A stretch of DNA of 64,000 nucleotides from assembly GCA_907163375.1 (NCBI GenBank), contig CAJQUW010015597.1:372001-436000 (forward strand). The letters run 5' to 3'. A model generated the notes under the pieces. That model made no database searches and was not told where the DNA came from. It saw nothing but the letters and a program-made list of their open reading frames with translations. The translations under genes and the position numbers were made by a program. Below are positions 47,289-59,738 of the stretch, in pieces. The stretch is from Prostheceraeus crozeri (taxonomy: Eukaryota; Platyhelminthes; Polycladida; Euryleptidae). How positions within the stretch are numbered: position 1 is the first letter of the stretch; each line of letters begins with the position of its first letter.

Positions 47289-50200
47289 CAGGGTGGCCAA
47301 CTGGTCACTATTTTAGTGACCGGTCACTAATTGGTCACTATGTTTTACCAAGTCACTATTTTTCTATCATCCATTACTGGATTACCGGTGTGTAAGAAAA
47401 AATCGAATTTTTATTTATATATATTTCTATTATGATCTTTATAATGAATTTCTTGTATTTTAAGTCAATAACTATGTAATTTTCAGCATGATTTTCAAAT
47501 GTGCAATTGTATGACTTCATGTTAGACGCACATGTGTGTCACGGATATTTTGGTCTATGTAATATATTTTGAATCATTGTAGTTTCAATCTATTATGTAA
47601 ATATCTGTGACGGCATTATGACCTCAAAAGGATGAACAAGGAGCGGTGGTGATCTAAAATGGGGCGATTTTAGATCTATAAAATGCCACCAAAACTCAGC
47701 GTATAAAGCCTCTGTTCATCAAGCTCCTGTTTCCCTACCTTCTCATGGTGAGGTCGTTATTCACTCGATAACAGAAGGGAAAGGTGCGACCAGCGAGTAG
47801 TGGCGCTGCAAAACCACACCGCCCGGACTCTTCTTTGTAACTTGGTATGTTCGTTAAGTCCCGCGTTTAAATATAACAATGTTTCTCTGTTTAGTTAGTT
47901 TCACAATTTGTTTTTCATTGAACAAATGTAAACGCCATTTCCAATCCATCGTTCCCGGGTGGCCTCAAAGAAATCCATTTGACCAACAATGATGCCATTA
48001 CATGGCTCAGAGAAATGTGTCAATAACTTTCATTGTTTTTTTCTGTTGTCCTTTTTTGCATACGAATATACAGTGTATGTATATAACGCCATTTCCAATA
48101 TCAGATACGGTGCTATATATATTTTCAATATAAATATAGAGAACATAATCATCTTGATTCATCCTGGACATTCTCTTCATTCGTATAAAATGATATGAAA
48201 TAAAGCCTTAAAAGTACTCCACTTGTCTCGAGACTCTAGTACGAGCGCATAACCGTTAGTGTAGTTGTCTGACTCGATTTATTCGAGTATCCTAGTAGGC
48301 TACATGTATAGTTTATGTCTACATTTTCATGGGACCTTCCTCTAAAATATTTCATGATGTATTCGTCTGTCCACTCTCTTCTCTGTCATGAAACTTTAAT
48401 GATTAAAAGTCTTATCGTAAATATAATCCAACTTCATCCCCTAAAAAGTTATAACTTGAGATTTAGCACCTATCAAGTGAGTAGGAGTAGGACATAAGTA
48501 GTATCCACAGTCGGATAATTTTATATTTTTGTAGACTTTACCATATTAAGTTATTTCATTGCAGGGATCAGAATGGGTAAATGCAAGTTCAACAACGATC
48601 GCAAGCAGAAGTATCCATGGTGTCTAAGGGTCCCAGAAAACGAGAGTATGATTAAGTGTGCATATGATGGAAGAACTATCTCGCTATTATCTGGAACACA
48701 AAAACTTAAGCAGCATGAGAATCAACTTGTTCATAAGCGTGCCATACCATCGTCAAATCAAGGAAACATCATGGCTGCATTTTCAAGAGGTGCCACTGTA
48801 ACTGATGGAAAAGCTAAAGCTACCTTTCTTCATGTTCTCAAAATGGTTCTTGACGGTTCGTCATTTCGGTCTTCACAGTCGATATCTGGCAAAGAGGCCT
48901 GTACAAAAACATGTTTCCCGACTCGAAATATTCTGATATCAAATGTGGAAAGACGAAGGCCGGTTACTTAGTTACAGTTGCTATTGCTCCTTGGGTGAAG
49001 ATGCACTACGTTGCAGCGTTGCAGAATCAAATGTTTGGGATTTTCGTCGACGAAAGTACGTGCAATAATAAAGCTCGACTTGAATTTTGGATCGCCTCCA
49101 TGGAAAACGGAAAAAGAAAGCTGACATACTTGAAAACTGTTGAAGTCGAAACGGACATAGATCTTGATGATTTCCTGAAAAATGACAAGATTCAGAAGTT
49201 AGATGATGTTCATCATGCAGATTCTGACACAATTCTCCAAAAGATAAGAACGGTGTTTGAAGAATACTGCCTTTCTTTTGAAAATTTGCTCTATTTCATG
49301 TCAGATAATTGTTCAACAATGCGCGGAAAAAACGCCGGTGTTGCACAAAAGTTATCAGAAATTTCTCCAAATATTATAGAAGTTCCCGGTCATCAGTGCC
49401 ATCTTGTCCAGAAATCACAATTTAAAAATGTCAAAAAAGGAGATAGCAGCAGAATCCTGACTACCATAGTGAGGTTTCTGGAACTCATTACCGATTATCT
49501 AACAAATACACCAAAAGTACGCATTATACTAAAACAAGTTGATGACATGCTGAACCTGAACAAAATAAGCAGTTATAATGCAACGCGTTTTCTGGACTTT
49601 TATACGTCCCTACAGTCGGTAAGAGAGAATTTCCCTCTGATAAAAAAATTAGTTGAGATTGGAAACAACAAAGAATTGAAATCTATGATCAACCAAGAAC
49701 ATTTGGAAATCCATGTGGACTTATGCATGGCTCAGACGAAGCCCTTATACTCACTATGCAAGTCATCTCAAGGAAAAGAAGTCACTTATTTCTCATTTCT
49801 TTTGAGTTTATTGGAGACCATCTCACAGATTCTTTCTCGATGTGAACATTTGTTACAATTGAATCCAAAAAACTATGTCGACCAGCTGTTCGAATGTACA
49901 AACAAAAAAAAAAGAATCCGAGAAGCTTTATAAACAAAAATAAAGATCTATTGTACACAAAGCAATCATCGAGTTACCTCCCGTTTGAATGCCCTTGAAG
50001 CGTATGAAATTTCCCTTATACGTCAGGTATAATTCAGGATCAGTATAATTCATTTCAACTGTCGTCAATATTGCAGCGTTTCAGCGAGTTTCTATGTCAC
50101 AGAGTAACTATCCATTCGTGCATAATCTACATGAAACTGAAAGAAATGGATGCTCATGATTACAAAGGACTGAAAACACTTGCTGAAGTATTCAAGTGTT

Positions 50201-51036
50201 CAGTCATAGATTCACGTGATGAACTTGCAGGCCTTTTGAATACTTTCGGTGATGCAACTCTCTATGACCTTTGGAATTCTGATGCCTTGTCTGGAAAGCC
50301 TAATCTAAGAAAAATGATTCAATGCTACCTGCTGCTCACGCCACACAACATGATTGTGGAGCAGGGTTTTTCGCAAATGAAAACCACAGAATCTGCTTAC
50401 TCAAACAGAATGAGTCCCGATCTGTATGATGGATGTAGGTTGATCAGAGATTTTTTTGATAGAGAAGCATTTGAAGAGTTTGAATCGAGTTAAACAGGCC
50501 GGAACAGAGTACAAAAAGTCTTCTCAATCAAAAGCTTCAACTGCGAAGCTGAAAGAAACTCGAGCCAATGAAATCCGACTAGAAATCGGAATTTTCAAAC
50601 AAAAGACGCCAAAGCAAATAACATCTGAGCTGAAAGGCATTGATCTTGAACTTTACGAAGCCGAAGCGGCATTGGAGAAATTGAAATCGAGAAAGCGCAA
50701 GTTGCAGGATGAAAAACAAGCGGTAGTTGACAGACTTGATGAAAACTCATCCTGTATAATTGACAAATGGTTCACCAAGAAATGAGTTTACATGTATATT
50801 TTTGACTTTATAAACCCAGCTTCTTTATACAGATTCATGATATGTATTTGTATTTATCATGCAAATATAATGATTGATATTCGAAAATTAGTTTTTAATC
50901 ACCTTTTGAAATTGGAAGACTGAAACATTCGCTTACTTTATCTGGTGTACTCAAGAAAATGTCATATATATATATCGTTGTTTTGTTGAAATGAAAAATT
51001 GGTCACTATTTTTTCTCAAAAGAGTTGGCCACCCTG
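47289..51036 (+). mobile_element. hAT DNA transposon, 3,748 bp, complete ends
   Basis: Perfect 14-bp terminal inverted repeats (CAGGGTGGCCAACT at 47289-47302; reverse complement at 51023-51036) and exact 8-bp target duplications. Next to the left end, GGTCACTA occurs at 47303, 47322 and 47333, and near the right end at 51001. AATTGGTCACTAT is shared by both ends in direct orientation (47329 and 50997), likely subterminal transposase-binding repeats. The inside carries one transposase gene with inactivating frame changes. About 1.2 kb of AT-rich noncoding sequence precede the gene. The element inserted into an already resident LINE. Confidence 0.97.
48573..50785 (+). pseudogene. hAT transposase, frame-disrupted
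   Basis: Four open pieces in order. 48573-48971: MGKCKFNNDRKQKYPW and a zinc-finger-like stretch (IKCAYDGR..LKQHENQLVHKR; the second cysteine is aspartate). 48911-49933: KAGYLVTVAIAPW, catalytic-type FVDEST (D47 of this piece), FMSDNCSTMRGKNAG (D132) and HQCHLVQKS. 50071-50493: the hAT C-terminal dimerisation region with LTPHNMIVEQGFSQMK (E97). 50456-50785: a coiled coil (YEAEAALEKLKSRKRK) ending DKWFTKK. So all three presumed D, D, E residues survive. A frame change near 48890, a TAA at 49931-49933 beside an A-rich run, and another change near 50480 break the gene. 50027-50076 looks like a 50-bp intron (CAG|GTATAA..TTGCAG|CG) that joins AYEISLIRQ to RFSEF in frame. Confidence 0.9.
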
Positions 51037-51044
51037 GGTGCAAC
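51037..51044 (+). repeat. 8-bp hAT target site duplication (right)
   Basis: GGTGCAAC, exact copy of 47281-47288. Confidence 0.95.
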
Positions 51045-52142
51045 TGAGTGTCCTACTGTGATGGGGCCGTGGCGAAGCATATCTGAAGAAGAAGTTCGAA
51101 ATGCTCTGAACAACACGAAGAAGAAAAAGCACCCGGTCCGTCCTATGTTGTCAATGAAATGTTCTTGCACAGCCTGGATGTATCAGTGAAATGGTTATCA
51201 GAGCTGTTTAACGAAGTTCTGCAAGTTGATGATATCCCTCATGATTGGTGCAGTAGTGTGCTCATTCCTCTGTACAAGGGTAAAGGAGATCCTCTACAAT
51301 GCGAATCCTATGTGTAAAATGTGCCATGTGTAAAATGCTGCAAAGGTTTGGGAGCGAACTCAATCCAGTGTAACATCTGCAATGGTTGGTTGCATGCGCG
51401 ATGCTCAAAAGTAAAAGGGAGACTCACTGCGGCTATCAATTACAAGTGTGAGAAGTGCTTATCAGCTCCTAAGAATGATGGTGAAGATATTCCCAAGTGC
51501 GTTGACATGCACGGAACCCGACTTGAGAGCGTCGACAGCTTCTGCTATCTTGGTGATGTTATCGACAGTTGCGGTGGTGTTGAGTCAGCAGTGGTTGCCA
51601 GAATACGGTGTGGTTGGAGAAAGTTTCGGGAGCTCCAAGCCTTCTTAACATCGAAGTCACCGTCCATGCGAGTCAAAGGCCAGCTGTATGCTGCATGTGT
51701 CCGGCAAGCAATGATTTACGGTTGTGAATCGTGGCCCCTGCTCGCAAATCATGAAAGGATGCTGCTGTCTGCGGAGATGCGCATGATACGTTGGATGTGC
51801 GGAGTGAGAAGATCAGAGAGAAGGTCGAATGAAGAACTGCGACAGGAAATGGGGCTAGAGAACATCTTGGATTCGATCAGAAGAGAAAGGTTGCGCTGGT
51901 TTGGTCATGTGCGGAGGAAGAGCGAGTCGGAATGGGTCAAGAAAGTTACGGACATGGAAGTATCTGGCAAGCCGTTGGACGCCAAAGAAAGACCTGGCGC
52001 GATGTCATCGCCGAAGACCTGAAAAGTGTTGGTGCTCAAGAAGCTGATACACACGATCGCCAGAAGTGGAGGAGCATCATCAAGCGGAAATCGTCTAACC
52101 CAGCATCTTCTGGACCACAAGGACGTAAAAAGGGATGAGTGA
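51045..52142 (+). mobile_element. LINE-G, right part (RT fingers, PHD finger, C-terminal region)
   Basis: It continues the left part: ECPTVMGPWRSISEEEVRNA, then VLIPLYKGKGDPLQCESYV (start of the reverse transcriptase domain). The text then jumps at 51310-51337 to CVKCCKGLGANSIQCNICNG, WLHARCSKVKGRL and YKCEKC, the PHD-like finger. The reverse transcriptase palm with its YADD-type motif is missing, so a large internal deletion has occurred. The C-terminal region (VDSFCYLGDVIDSCGG, CVRQAMIYGCESWPL, RERLRWFGHVRRK) is open to a frame change near 51970, after which GRQRKTWRDVI and HDRQKWRSI follow in another frame. The copy ends GGACGTAAAAAGGGATGAGTGAGTGAG-like, a short TGAG tail. Confidence 0.88.
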
Positions 52143-52149
52143 GTGAGAA

Positions 52150-55100
52150 CTCATCTAATGAATACACGTCACGAGTTAGTGTGATAAGATATCTCTTCTT
52201 GAAACATGTTCTATGCTCCTTTTCTATGTCTATATATTTTGCTCTTCGTCTTGAGATATACTGTACTGCGCACCCCCGAAGCTGCGAATATTTTTTGATT
52301 ATAAATCAGCAATTACCACGAGCTTCTATCTAATAGACTGTCATATTTCTGCGGTCTTGACTAAATAAAGAAATGTAGGGATAAATGCGTAAAGTTTGAC
52401 GAAAGAGTGATCTAAAAAGTTTGAAAAGTCATGCAGCACGTTGCATTATGTTTTGTTATTGATATGTGATTTAGTTTTCTGATGGAAATTGCTATTGTTA
52501 TTATAAAAAACATTAATCTCGCATGCTGGTTGATTTACAGACAAACAGACCATTTCGTATTTAGAAATTAAAGAATGACCGTCATTCAAAATGCTCTCTG
52601 ATGTTTGCCAGGATTCGTAAATGTTTAGCAGTAATCAGTAACTTTTATTGACTGTCAAAATTAGGCTAGAGGAATGTGAGGTTCCCTACATGCTAACGGG
52701 AGGTGCATTCCTGTGGCATTATATTTGTCCCTCTTTTCGAAAGTGTCCGTTCTTTTTTGCATCGAGATGAAGTTTTATATACCCTCCCGTGTTTTAGAAT
52801 GTGTTGCCAATTTTTGCTTCATCTGTCAACTAATCTAAGGTATATCGCTAGTGAGAGGTTTTCCACTGTTTCGTGCTACGCCGCCTCTATCCACTACCAG
52901 ATCTGGCAGCCACTGGGTCGTCGGGTTATCACTTGATTTGTCTGAGAATTGAGGAGTGAGCACCCTTGAAAATACTCGTAATCAATATGAATATTCTCTC
53001 TCGAAATCAGTCTGATTTTACAAATGCATAGCGACTCTATTATTCATGTTTCTCTACTTCTATATTCTTGTCGAACGGCTTGTTAAACCTAATGTGGCCG
53101 TCGCAGCTTATCTCTCAGCTCTGAAGTACGTGGTTGTGTGCGCCACACGGTAAACTTCATTGATAAAAGCACACCTTCCGACCATATAATATGTGATTAT
53201 TGCGATCAGGCAATCGATAAGATAAAGACTGACTGCTGATCGAGACTTCACAATTTACGCTTACTTTTTGCAATTACTTTTCGTCCCGCAACCGGATAGT
53301 CATGGTTTCATAGAATTCTACCTTGCTTTACTAGAGTTGCTAACGGATCTCAATCCGACAATGCTCCTTCAGAGTCATGGCATTCGTTCTGCATGGATTG
53401 GTTGGACAGTATGCACTGTCGACATCAAGGTCCGCCCAGAGCCGTGGTAGCAGGTCGGAGCCTTAGCCAACAGAAAATACCACGGGTCCGACTTATAATA
53501 CCACGGCACTTTTATAAGTGCCTCATTTTCAATAAAATACTTGGAAGAATTATTAAAATACATTAAAAGAAGTGCTTTTGATGTAAATAGCATTTTAGGT
53601 TAATCTGGAAATATCCAATTGCTCCACTTGATTGATGAATATAAGAGCCTCGACAACAAAGTAGTTGAATCATCCGACAGAACCGACAGCACGAGTTTCT
53701 ACAGGGAAAGAGGCTGGAAACTGGACTTTCGGACAATGCAGTGAACCCTATCCTTGGCTGCTACGAGTCTGCGCGTCTGCCGAGTTCTACCAGATTCCTG
53801 CTCTTATCCGACAGGATAAAAATACATTTAAATCCAAGTGGTGCGGATTGAAGTTCTTGAAACCCTCTTTCACCTTTAATTTATAATCCCTCACTCTTGA
53901 AGAATTAAATACGTGCACTCGTCTCTGAGTAAACGCAGAGCGGTCGCGGTAAGGATAAATCAAAGACTTCAATCACCCCAAATAATGGAGAAAATTTTCA
54001 TGACGCCCTGTCTCCTTCTGTGATTCATGCCTCATAAAAAAAATTTTTCCGTCTCGTGTTGGCGACCGGCCCGAGCCGACTGTATGTCGAAGGGTGTTGT
54101 GTCGGAGACGTGGGCCAGCTACCCTGGTCGACATTGAAGTCTGGCTGTTATACATTTGCAGTATCTTGCCATTCCACAATCAAAACAACATATTGCATTC
54201 CGATATCTGTAATCGAAAACTTAATAACCTTTTGCTAGAAGATGTTATCTCGTATTCTGAGTTATCAGAGATACGTGCGATCGTGTGTCGGAGTCGTAAA
54301 AGAAGCCACACCCGGATATCGAAGTCGAAAAAATTTCTCTGCCCGGAGTCGGAGTCGGCAATAGTTTTTCCAACTACACATTCCTGGTTGTGTGGCGTAT
54401 GTCTGTGAAATGTGAGTTTTACATGATGCATCTCATTTTCTTGTGCGTCTTTCCATCTGCACATAACTCTCAATGTCCAAGCCTTGAGTTGAGACGAAGT
54501 GTCGTGCACGTTAGGCTTAATAGTCTATAGTCAGAGAGGTGGCACCTCCCCTGATAGTCAGACTGTGGACATTCTACACTGTATGGAAGTGCTGCCTTTA
54601 ACTAACTGAGCTATCCTGTCAACTGCATGCAGACAAATTGGTATACAAGATCAGACATTCCACAAAAGCATAGATTTCAATTTCTTTCCTTAGAAACTGA
54701 GCTAGACTGGTTATTGCCTTCTGGTCTATGTCATATCCCTCTATTTTGATTTTGTTAATTTATCCAAGCATCAGGAACTCGCTGACTATGCAACATGATA
54801 CCTTAGAATTGAAATGATATTCTATCTACCTGTTGACATGCTTCAAACATTCTTGTAACTCAAAGGAGATAAGTTTCAAATAAAATATGTCCTATTTTCT
54901 GAATTTTTCTAGGGCTCCAATTCTGACAGTGACAGTGAGTAAAATCCACGCATCGATGATATTATTGTATTCTAAAGGTTCGAAGTAACAAGGAATCATA
55001 ATCGATAAACGGAAATTGCTGCAATTGAAAAGCAAGAATGAAACTCTCAACATACCAATATCAAGACTTCTATCACTGAAAAAGTGAAATGCACACTTGA

Positions 55101-56090
55101 TTTATTCTATACATGTACATTCGAACATCACGCAGGTAAAAGCGCCTTGAATTTGAGTGATATGAAAATAAAAGTGCAATGCTTTGGCCTTCTGCAGTTC
55201 CGGACAATTTGCAGAGAAGGTCATCTACGTCATATTTCATACGAAAAATGCATGTGAAGTGTCCACTTGCGAACTATTCACTCCTCCCTGCAGCAGAGAT
55301 TGAAAAAAACAGCAATATATAGCCATTCAGCAGATGGAATGGCAACACAACTTTTCATGTTTTATCTGGACATGAAGTAGAAGACAGATTCCTATCACGA
55401 TGTAGAAGCCCTCATTGTTGTAAAAACGAATCTTTATTTCAACAACAGCAGATAAAACAGCTGAAAAATCCCTCTAAAAATTTTAACAATCAAACTGATC
55501 AGATGTCAATAAATATTCAGTTTCGGTTTCATGAACAACTAAATTGCTTTTCGTCTCTATTGTAGTCAGAAGTTTTCATTTGAAATTGAACAAGTCACCC
55601 TTCGATTATCCTCCTCTTGTACTAAATACAATTCTCATTGGAACATGTTTGTCTCTTGCATCTCGTTATTGGTGCCGTTTTTTGAAATTGCTGTCATAAT
55701 TATACATTTAACTTCTTTTATGACATTCAAGATGACAAATAAAGAAATCTGCGTGATAACACAGATACGCAGACTAAGAAATCGAGATTGGAAAAGTATA
55801 GAGAGAAGAATGAAATCTAGTGAATAGTCAAATGATAATAATCTAATATTCAAGTCAATATATAATGCATAAAGCAAACACAAGATTTACTACAGGAATT
55901 TTTGTCTGAAAGCTATATCTTTCTGATAGAAGCCACATCACATGCTAGAGTGGAGTCTGATAGAAGCATCTGCTCCTTCTTCCCTCCTCCATCCCTCACC
56001 ACCGACGAGGACGACTACTGCATAAAAGAAAGCGGAATTTTGAAAGATGTCAGATGAACACAGGCCTATCTTTTTTACTTAAGCTTCTTA
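52150..56090. other. Intron sequence, mostly unrecognised
   Basis: No gene recognised. Frames of 104 and 109 codons at 54094-54408 (+) and 54180-54509 (-) cover each other and look like chance. Confidence 0.5.
54528..54625 (-). mobile_element. Possible tRNA-SINE relic
   Basis: Minus strand: GGATAGCTCAGTTAGTTAAA, an A-box-like tRNA head similar to the SINE at 40300. The B-box is not recognisable. Confidence 0.35.
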
Positions 56091-56093
56091 CTC

Positions 56094-56243
56094 ACATTGG
56101 CATAGTGGTTAAGTGCTCGGTCTAGCGATTTTTTGATCTACAAGTCTAGCCCCGAAAGTGTCCTTAGAAGTCGGTAAGAAAAACATCCGGTCTGAAGATG
56201 TCATAACGCTCCAGATGAAGTTTATGTCAGCACCGTCCAAGCA
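56094..56243 (+). mobile_element. tRNA-derived SINE, copy 5 (diverged, 3' truncated)
   Basis: GGCATAGTGGTTAAGTGCTC head, AAGTCTAGCCCCGAAAGTGT B-box region, GAAGTCGGTAAG, ACATCCGGTCTGAAGA and TATGTCAGCACCGTCCAAGC. It ends before the CCCC..GGGG and GACGTTAAACC parts of copy 1. Confidence 0.8.
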
Positions 56244-56249
56244 AGTATT

Positions 56250-59200
56250 GTTTTCAATAAGTCAATAGCTGACTGCTGTTTTTCACATATCTGTTTTCAA
56301 TTTTCTCATGACATAACTTTCATCTCTGTGTCTTGTTCCAAAAGTATTGATGTTAAGATACTGGTAATTCTATTTGATTAGCACTTCGTTTGTATAAACA
56401 TGATGACCATTTTAGTAGACATTCTGTACAAAAATCACGAAGACATGTGCAATAAAAAAAGCTTTCTTACTCATGGTGTCAAAAGTGAGAGAGTATCTGA
56501 AAAATTCAGATAAGAAGCAGTAATTGATCACCACACGAAAGTCATCTTTCCTCGATGATATTGACAATTCTATATTAATGATCTGTCATGTCTTATTTTG
56601 AAATGTCTGCTTTCACCTGCCTACTTTATGCTGTAATGAAAATTATATTTTAGTGACATACTTGCATTCGGACAATAAAATTATAAGCTTGAAGAATTTT
56701 AGTCAATCACATGCTAAGTGGACAGGTCTCGATCAATTTCTGTCTGAATAAAAATGTAAGCTTCTCGAATAGAAAGCGTGCGTGCTCCTACCGACTCCTG
56801 GTTGAAAATTGATAGCAGCATCAAATGATTCATAAGACTTTCTTATCAATAGCAATCAAACTTCACTCTAGAATTACGGGGTATTCAGATTTCTTAATCA
56901 GTATAAATTCTCCATTTGAGAAATGCACGATCCCATCTTACTGGCAATGGATGTTGGACATATAGTGACATGAATAATATAAGAGGAATTCGTTGCAGTT
57001 TTATCCCGGTGAGTTTTTGGTTGATACCACCATCGGAACACTGTTTTCGAGACTGCAAACTGCAAAGTGATCATTTTCTCCTCTCAAGGGCCGATTTGGC
57101 TTTGGCTTAGAGTTTTCATGTACCTGTGGCAGTCTTGTGGGTCAGCTAGTGCTACATTGACCTACAACGAATTCAGCATGTGTTCTCGCCTCGCACGTGT
57201 TTCCAAAACTGCAGATGCGGGACCGGTTTACACTCTGATCATGTGACACCGAGGGTGACAAAATCAATTTGACACAATTGACTCAAAAGTAATGGTGTCT
57301 GTTTTTCTTACATCTCATGATGAAATTTATCAAGTCCTTGTTTAACGACAGGTGGCATCGACTCTAGCCAGGCGGAATGATATGTGTAACAGATAGACAT
57401 CGTTCCCATTCATGAATTTTACAACTGGCACAGCTCACTTGATGAAATAGAAATTGTCCTGAATGGAGGGCCGTCTAGAAAGATTGTCATGCAGCAGTTG
57501 TCGAAGTTTCATTCTTCAACTCGATAATGATACACCCGAAGTTCTCCCTCACGAGGTTTACTGAGGAATTCGTTTGTTAATAAATTTTTGGACATTCCTT
57601 AGCGCTGGGGCGGAAATTGATTATCTTCTTCAGCTGAACTGCGTGATTTTTCAACAGTCGACAGTAAATACGAAGCAGTCAATGGAAATACTGCAATTGT
57701 AAGGCGTACAATTTTCATTAAATCAAATGAATCGTTTATTTATTATTCGATAATTCAATAATATGTTTTATTGTGAGGTCAGAAAATTATGTTAGATAAA
57801 GTTCTTCAATGCTTAAAAAGTAAGTCAGTAAGTTGCGCTAACTGCTGGGATATGATTTTCAATGAAATTAACATTGGATTTGAATATCCAGCAATTCAGG
57901 TGAATCATCTTTCTATTCTTTAACTGAAGCAGAACTTGCAGATGGCCTTGAATAGATGTTTTTGTTCTGAACCACCCTGAGCAAATCTTTCGATTGATTT
58001 GGTTTATATGAATTTGTTTTTTATATCTTCGCTAAATAATGCATGGACGTTTGGTTTTCCACTTTCATCGAAATTCCGGTGCCACCCATTATATTATGAA
58101 TGCAATTTTCAGTCTCCTCATTTACTATATTTGCGTCCCTTTCCGATTGCGTAAAGATACTTGGTACGTGTAGTCTGTGTTTGAGTCCTATGGTGAACTT
58201 CTATTAAATGAAAACTATGCTTTCTTGAATTTGCTGAGATTGGACCGCGCATTCGACTCAAAATTTATGTGGATAGTTATGGGGTAAAGACGCTTTGTGC
58301 CAAAGGCGATTTTTTGCCAATATTTCCGGTAACCGATCTCTTAATGTGATAGTGAATGCGCAATTAATTTCAGTAATCACATCATCGATTATATTTACGA
58401 TAAAATGCCGATACGCTTAATGTTGGTCTTTATGTACTTTCCTCAACAAACTAAGTACATTAAAACTGAATTCTACCGATATTGTTATTCAATGGTTGAG
58501 TTTATTTTTATTCATATGGCTCTCACAGAAATTCAAGAGTATAAATTTTGAGGAGACAAACTAATGGTTAAATGCTGAAATTTCTCTGGCATTGCATATG
58601 TCAAAAGAACTCGAAGGAAGACGAGGAAATAATGAAATTTTCTTTTGACTTTGACATCCAGGAAGCACAAACACACTGCGTAATATGTAGGAAACAACAC
58701 ATTGACAATGTCAGTTAAAAGATTTGCAACTTAAATTTGTATGGCTCAGCATATAACTTTTTTGTAGAAATCCACAATCTTAATCGAGGACTTGAACACA
58801 TTTATTCTTACATGCACTAAAATCCAGTTTGCACTTGCACAATTGGAGTTCTAATCCGACCTGTCACATGCGAATTGAAACAAAATGCTCTCATTATGAG
58901 TGCCGTCACATCGTCTGTTCTCTCGCTCTGGCTTTCTGACTTTGTTAGGTTGATCAAAATGATTTTGTCAGTTAGCGGTCAAAAGTCCGGGTTTATCAAC
59001 GAGAGATCTGGGGAAATTCAAGTAATGTCCTTTGTGTTCCGATGTCTCACTACCAAAAAGTAAGGAAAAACACAGAAAATTTTTTTTCAAGCACTGAATT
59101 CTAAATTTTAGTATTTATATGGAAGACATTTCATCCGCAGGTTTTCTCGATGCCAATGACAAGCAAGAATCTATTCAGTGCATCATCCAGACATTTCATT

Positions 59201-59360
59201 TTGTATATGAGCTGCTATTCGTGACACGGTGTACTGCACCGATGCTTGCTCTCACTGCATAGAGAAAGTTTACGGACAAAAGCATCTTTCACAATATAGA
59301 GCTCAGATGTTTTCTTTACACTGTACTTGACTCTTTTGGAACCTAGCAAATTTTGTTACA
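56250..59360. other. Intron sequence without recognised elements
   Basis: AT-rich; no open frame above 64 codons and no family motif seen. Confidence 0.6.
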
Positions 59361-59378
59361 GTAAACACAAAGTGCAGA

Positions 59379-59738
59379 TTGAAAATAGGTTTGGAAGAGA
59401 GTCGAGCTATTTATTGTAGATTTATCAAAAAATCGTACAAAAAGTTGGTCAATATATTTCGACCATTTACACCATAGGCATTATCAAGAAAATGGCTATA
59501 CCATTATGACCATAAGAATGGCTAAGATTTGACTATAAAAAGATAGAATATGTATGAGATAAAATGGCTAAGTATGACCATAGCCATTATCATTTTTTTC
59601 TTGATAATAACTATGGTGTGAATGTTCGAAATATATTGACCAACTTTTTGTACGACTTTGATAAATCTACGATGAATAACTTGACTGTCTTCCAAACCTA
59701 TTTTCAATTATCATGAACAGTCAAGGCATATTTCCTCA
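59379..59738. mobile_element. Foldback element, probably Penelope-derived inverted copies
   Basis: Two arms of about 145 bp face each other: 59378-59526 and 59563-59708. Both contain GAAAATAGGTTTGGAAGA, GTAGATTTATCAAA, CAAAAAGTTGGTCAATATAT and CACCATAG..ATTATCAAGAAAA, in opposite orientation, with roughly a dozen differences. ACAAAGTGCAGA occurs at 59367-59378 and again at 59739-59750 and may be a 12-bp target duplication. If so, the element has a 30-bp unpaired tail (59709-59738). Inverted partial copies plus a short tail extension are a known arrangement of Penelope-like elements. The GGTCAATATATTTCG-type text resembles their 3' regions. No protein is encoded. Confidence 0.7.

Noticed and set aside
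54056-54509. Overlapping frames of 60-109 codons on both strands
   Set aside because: They mirror each other on opposite strands with no motif on either.
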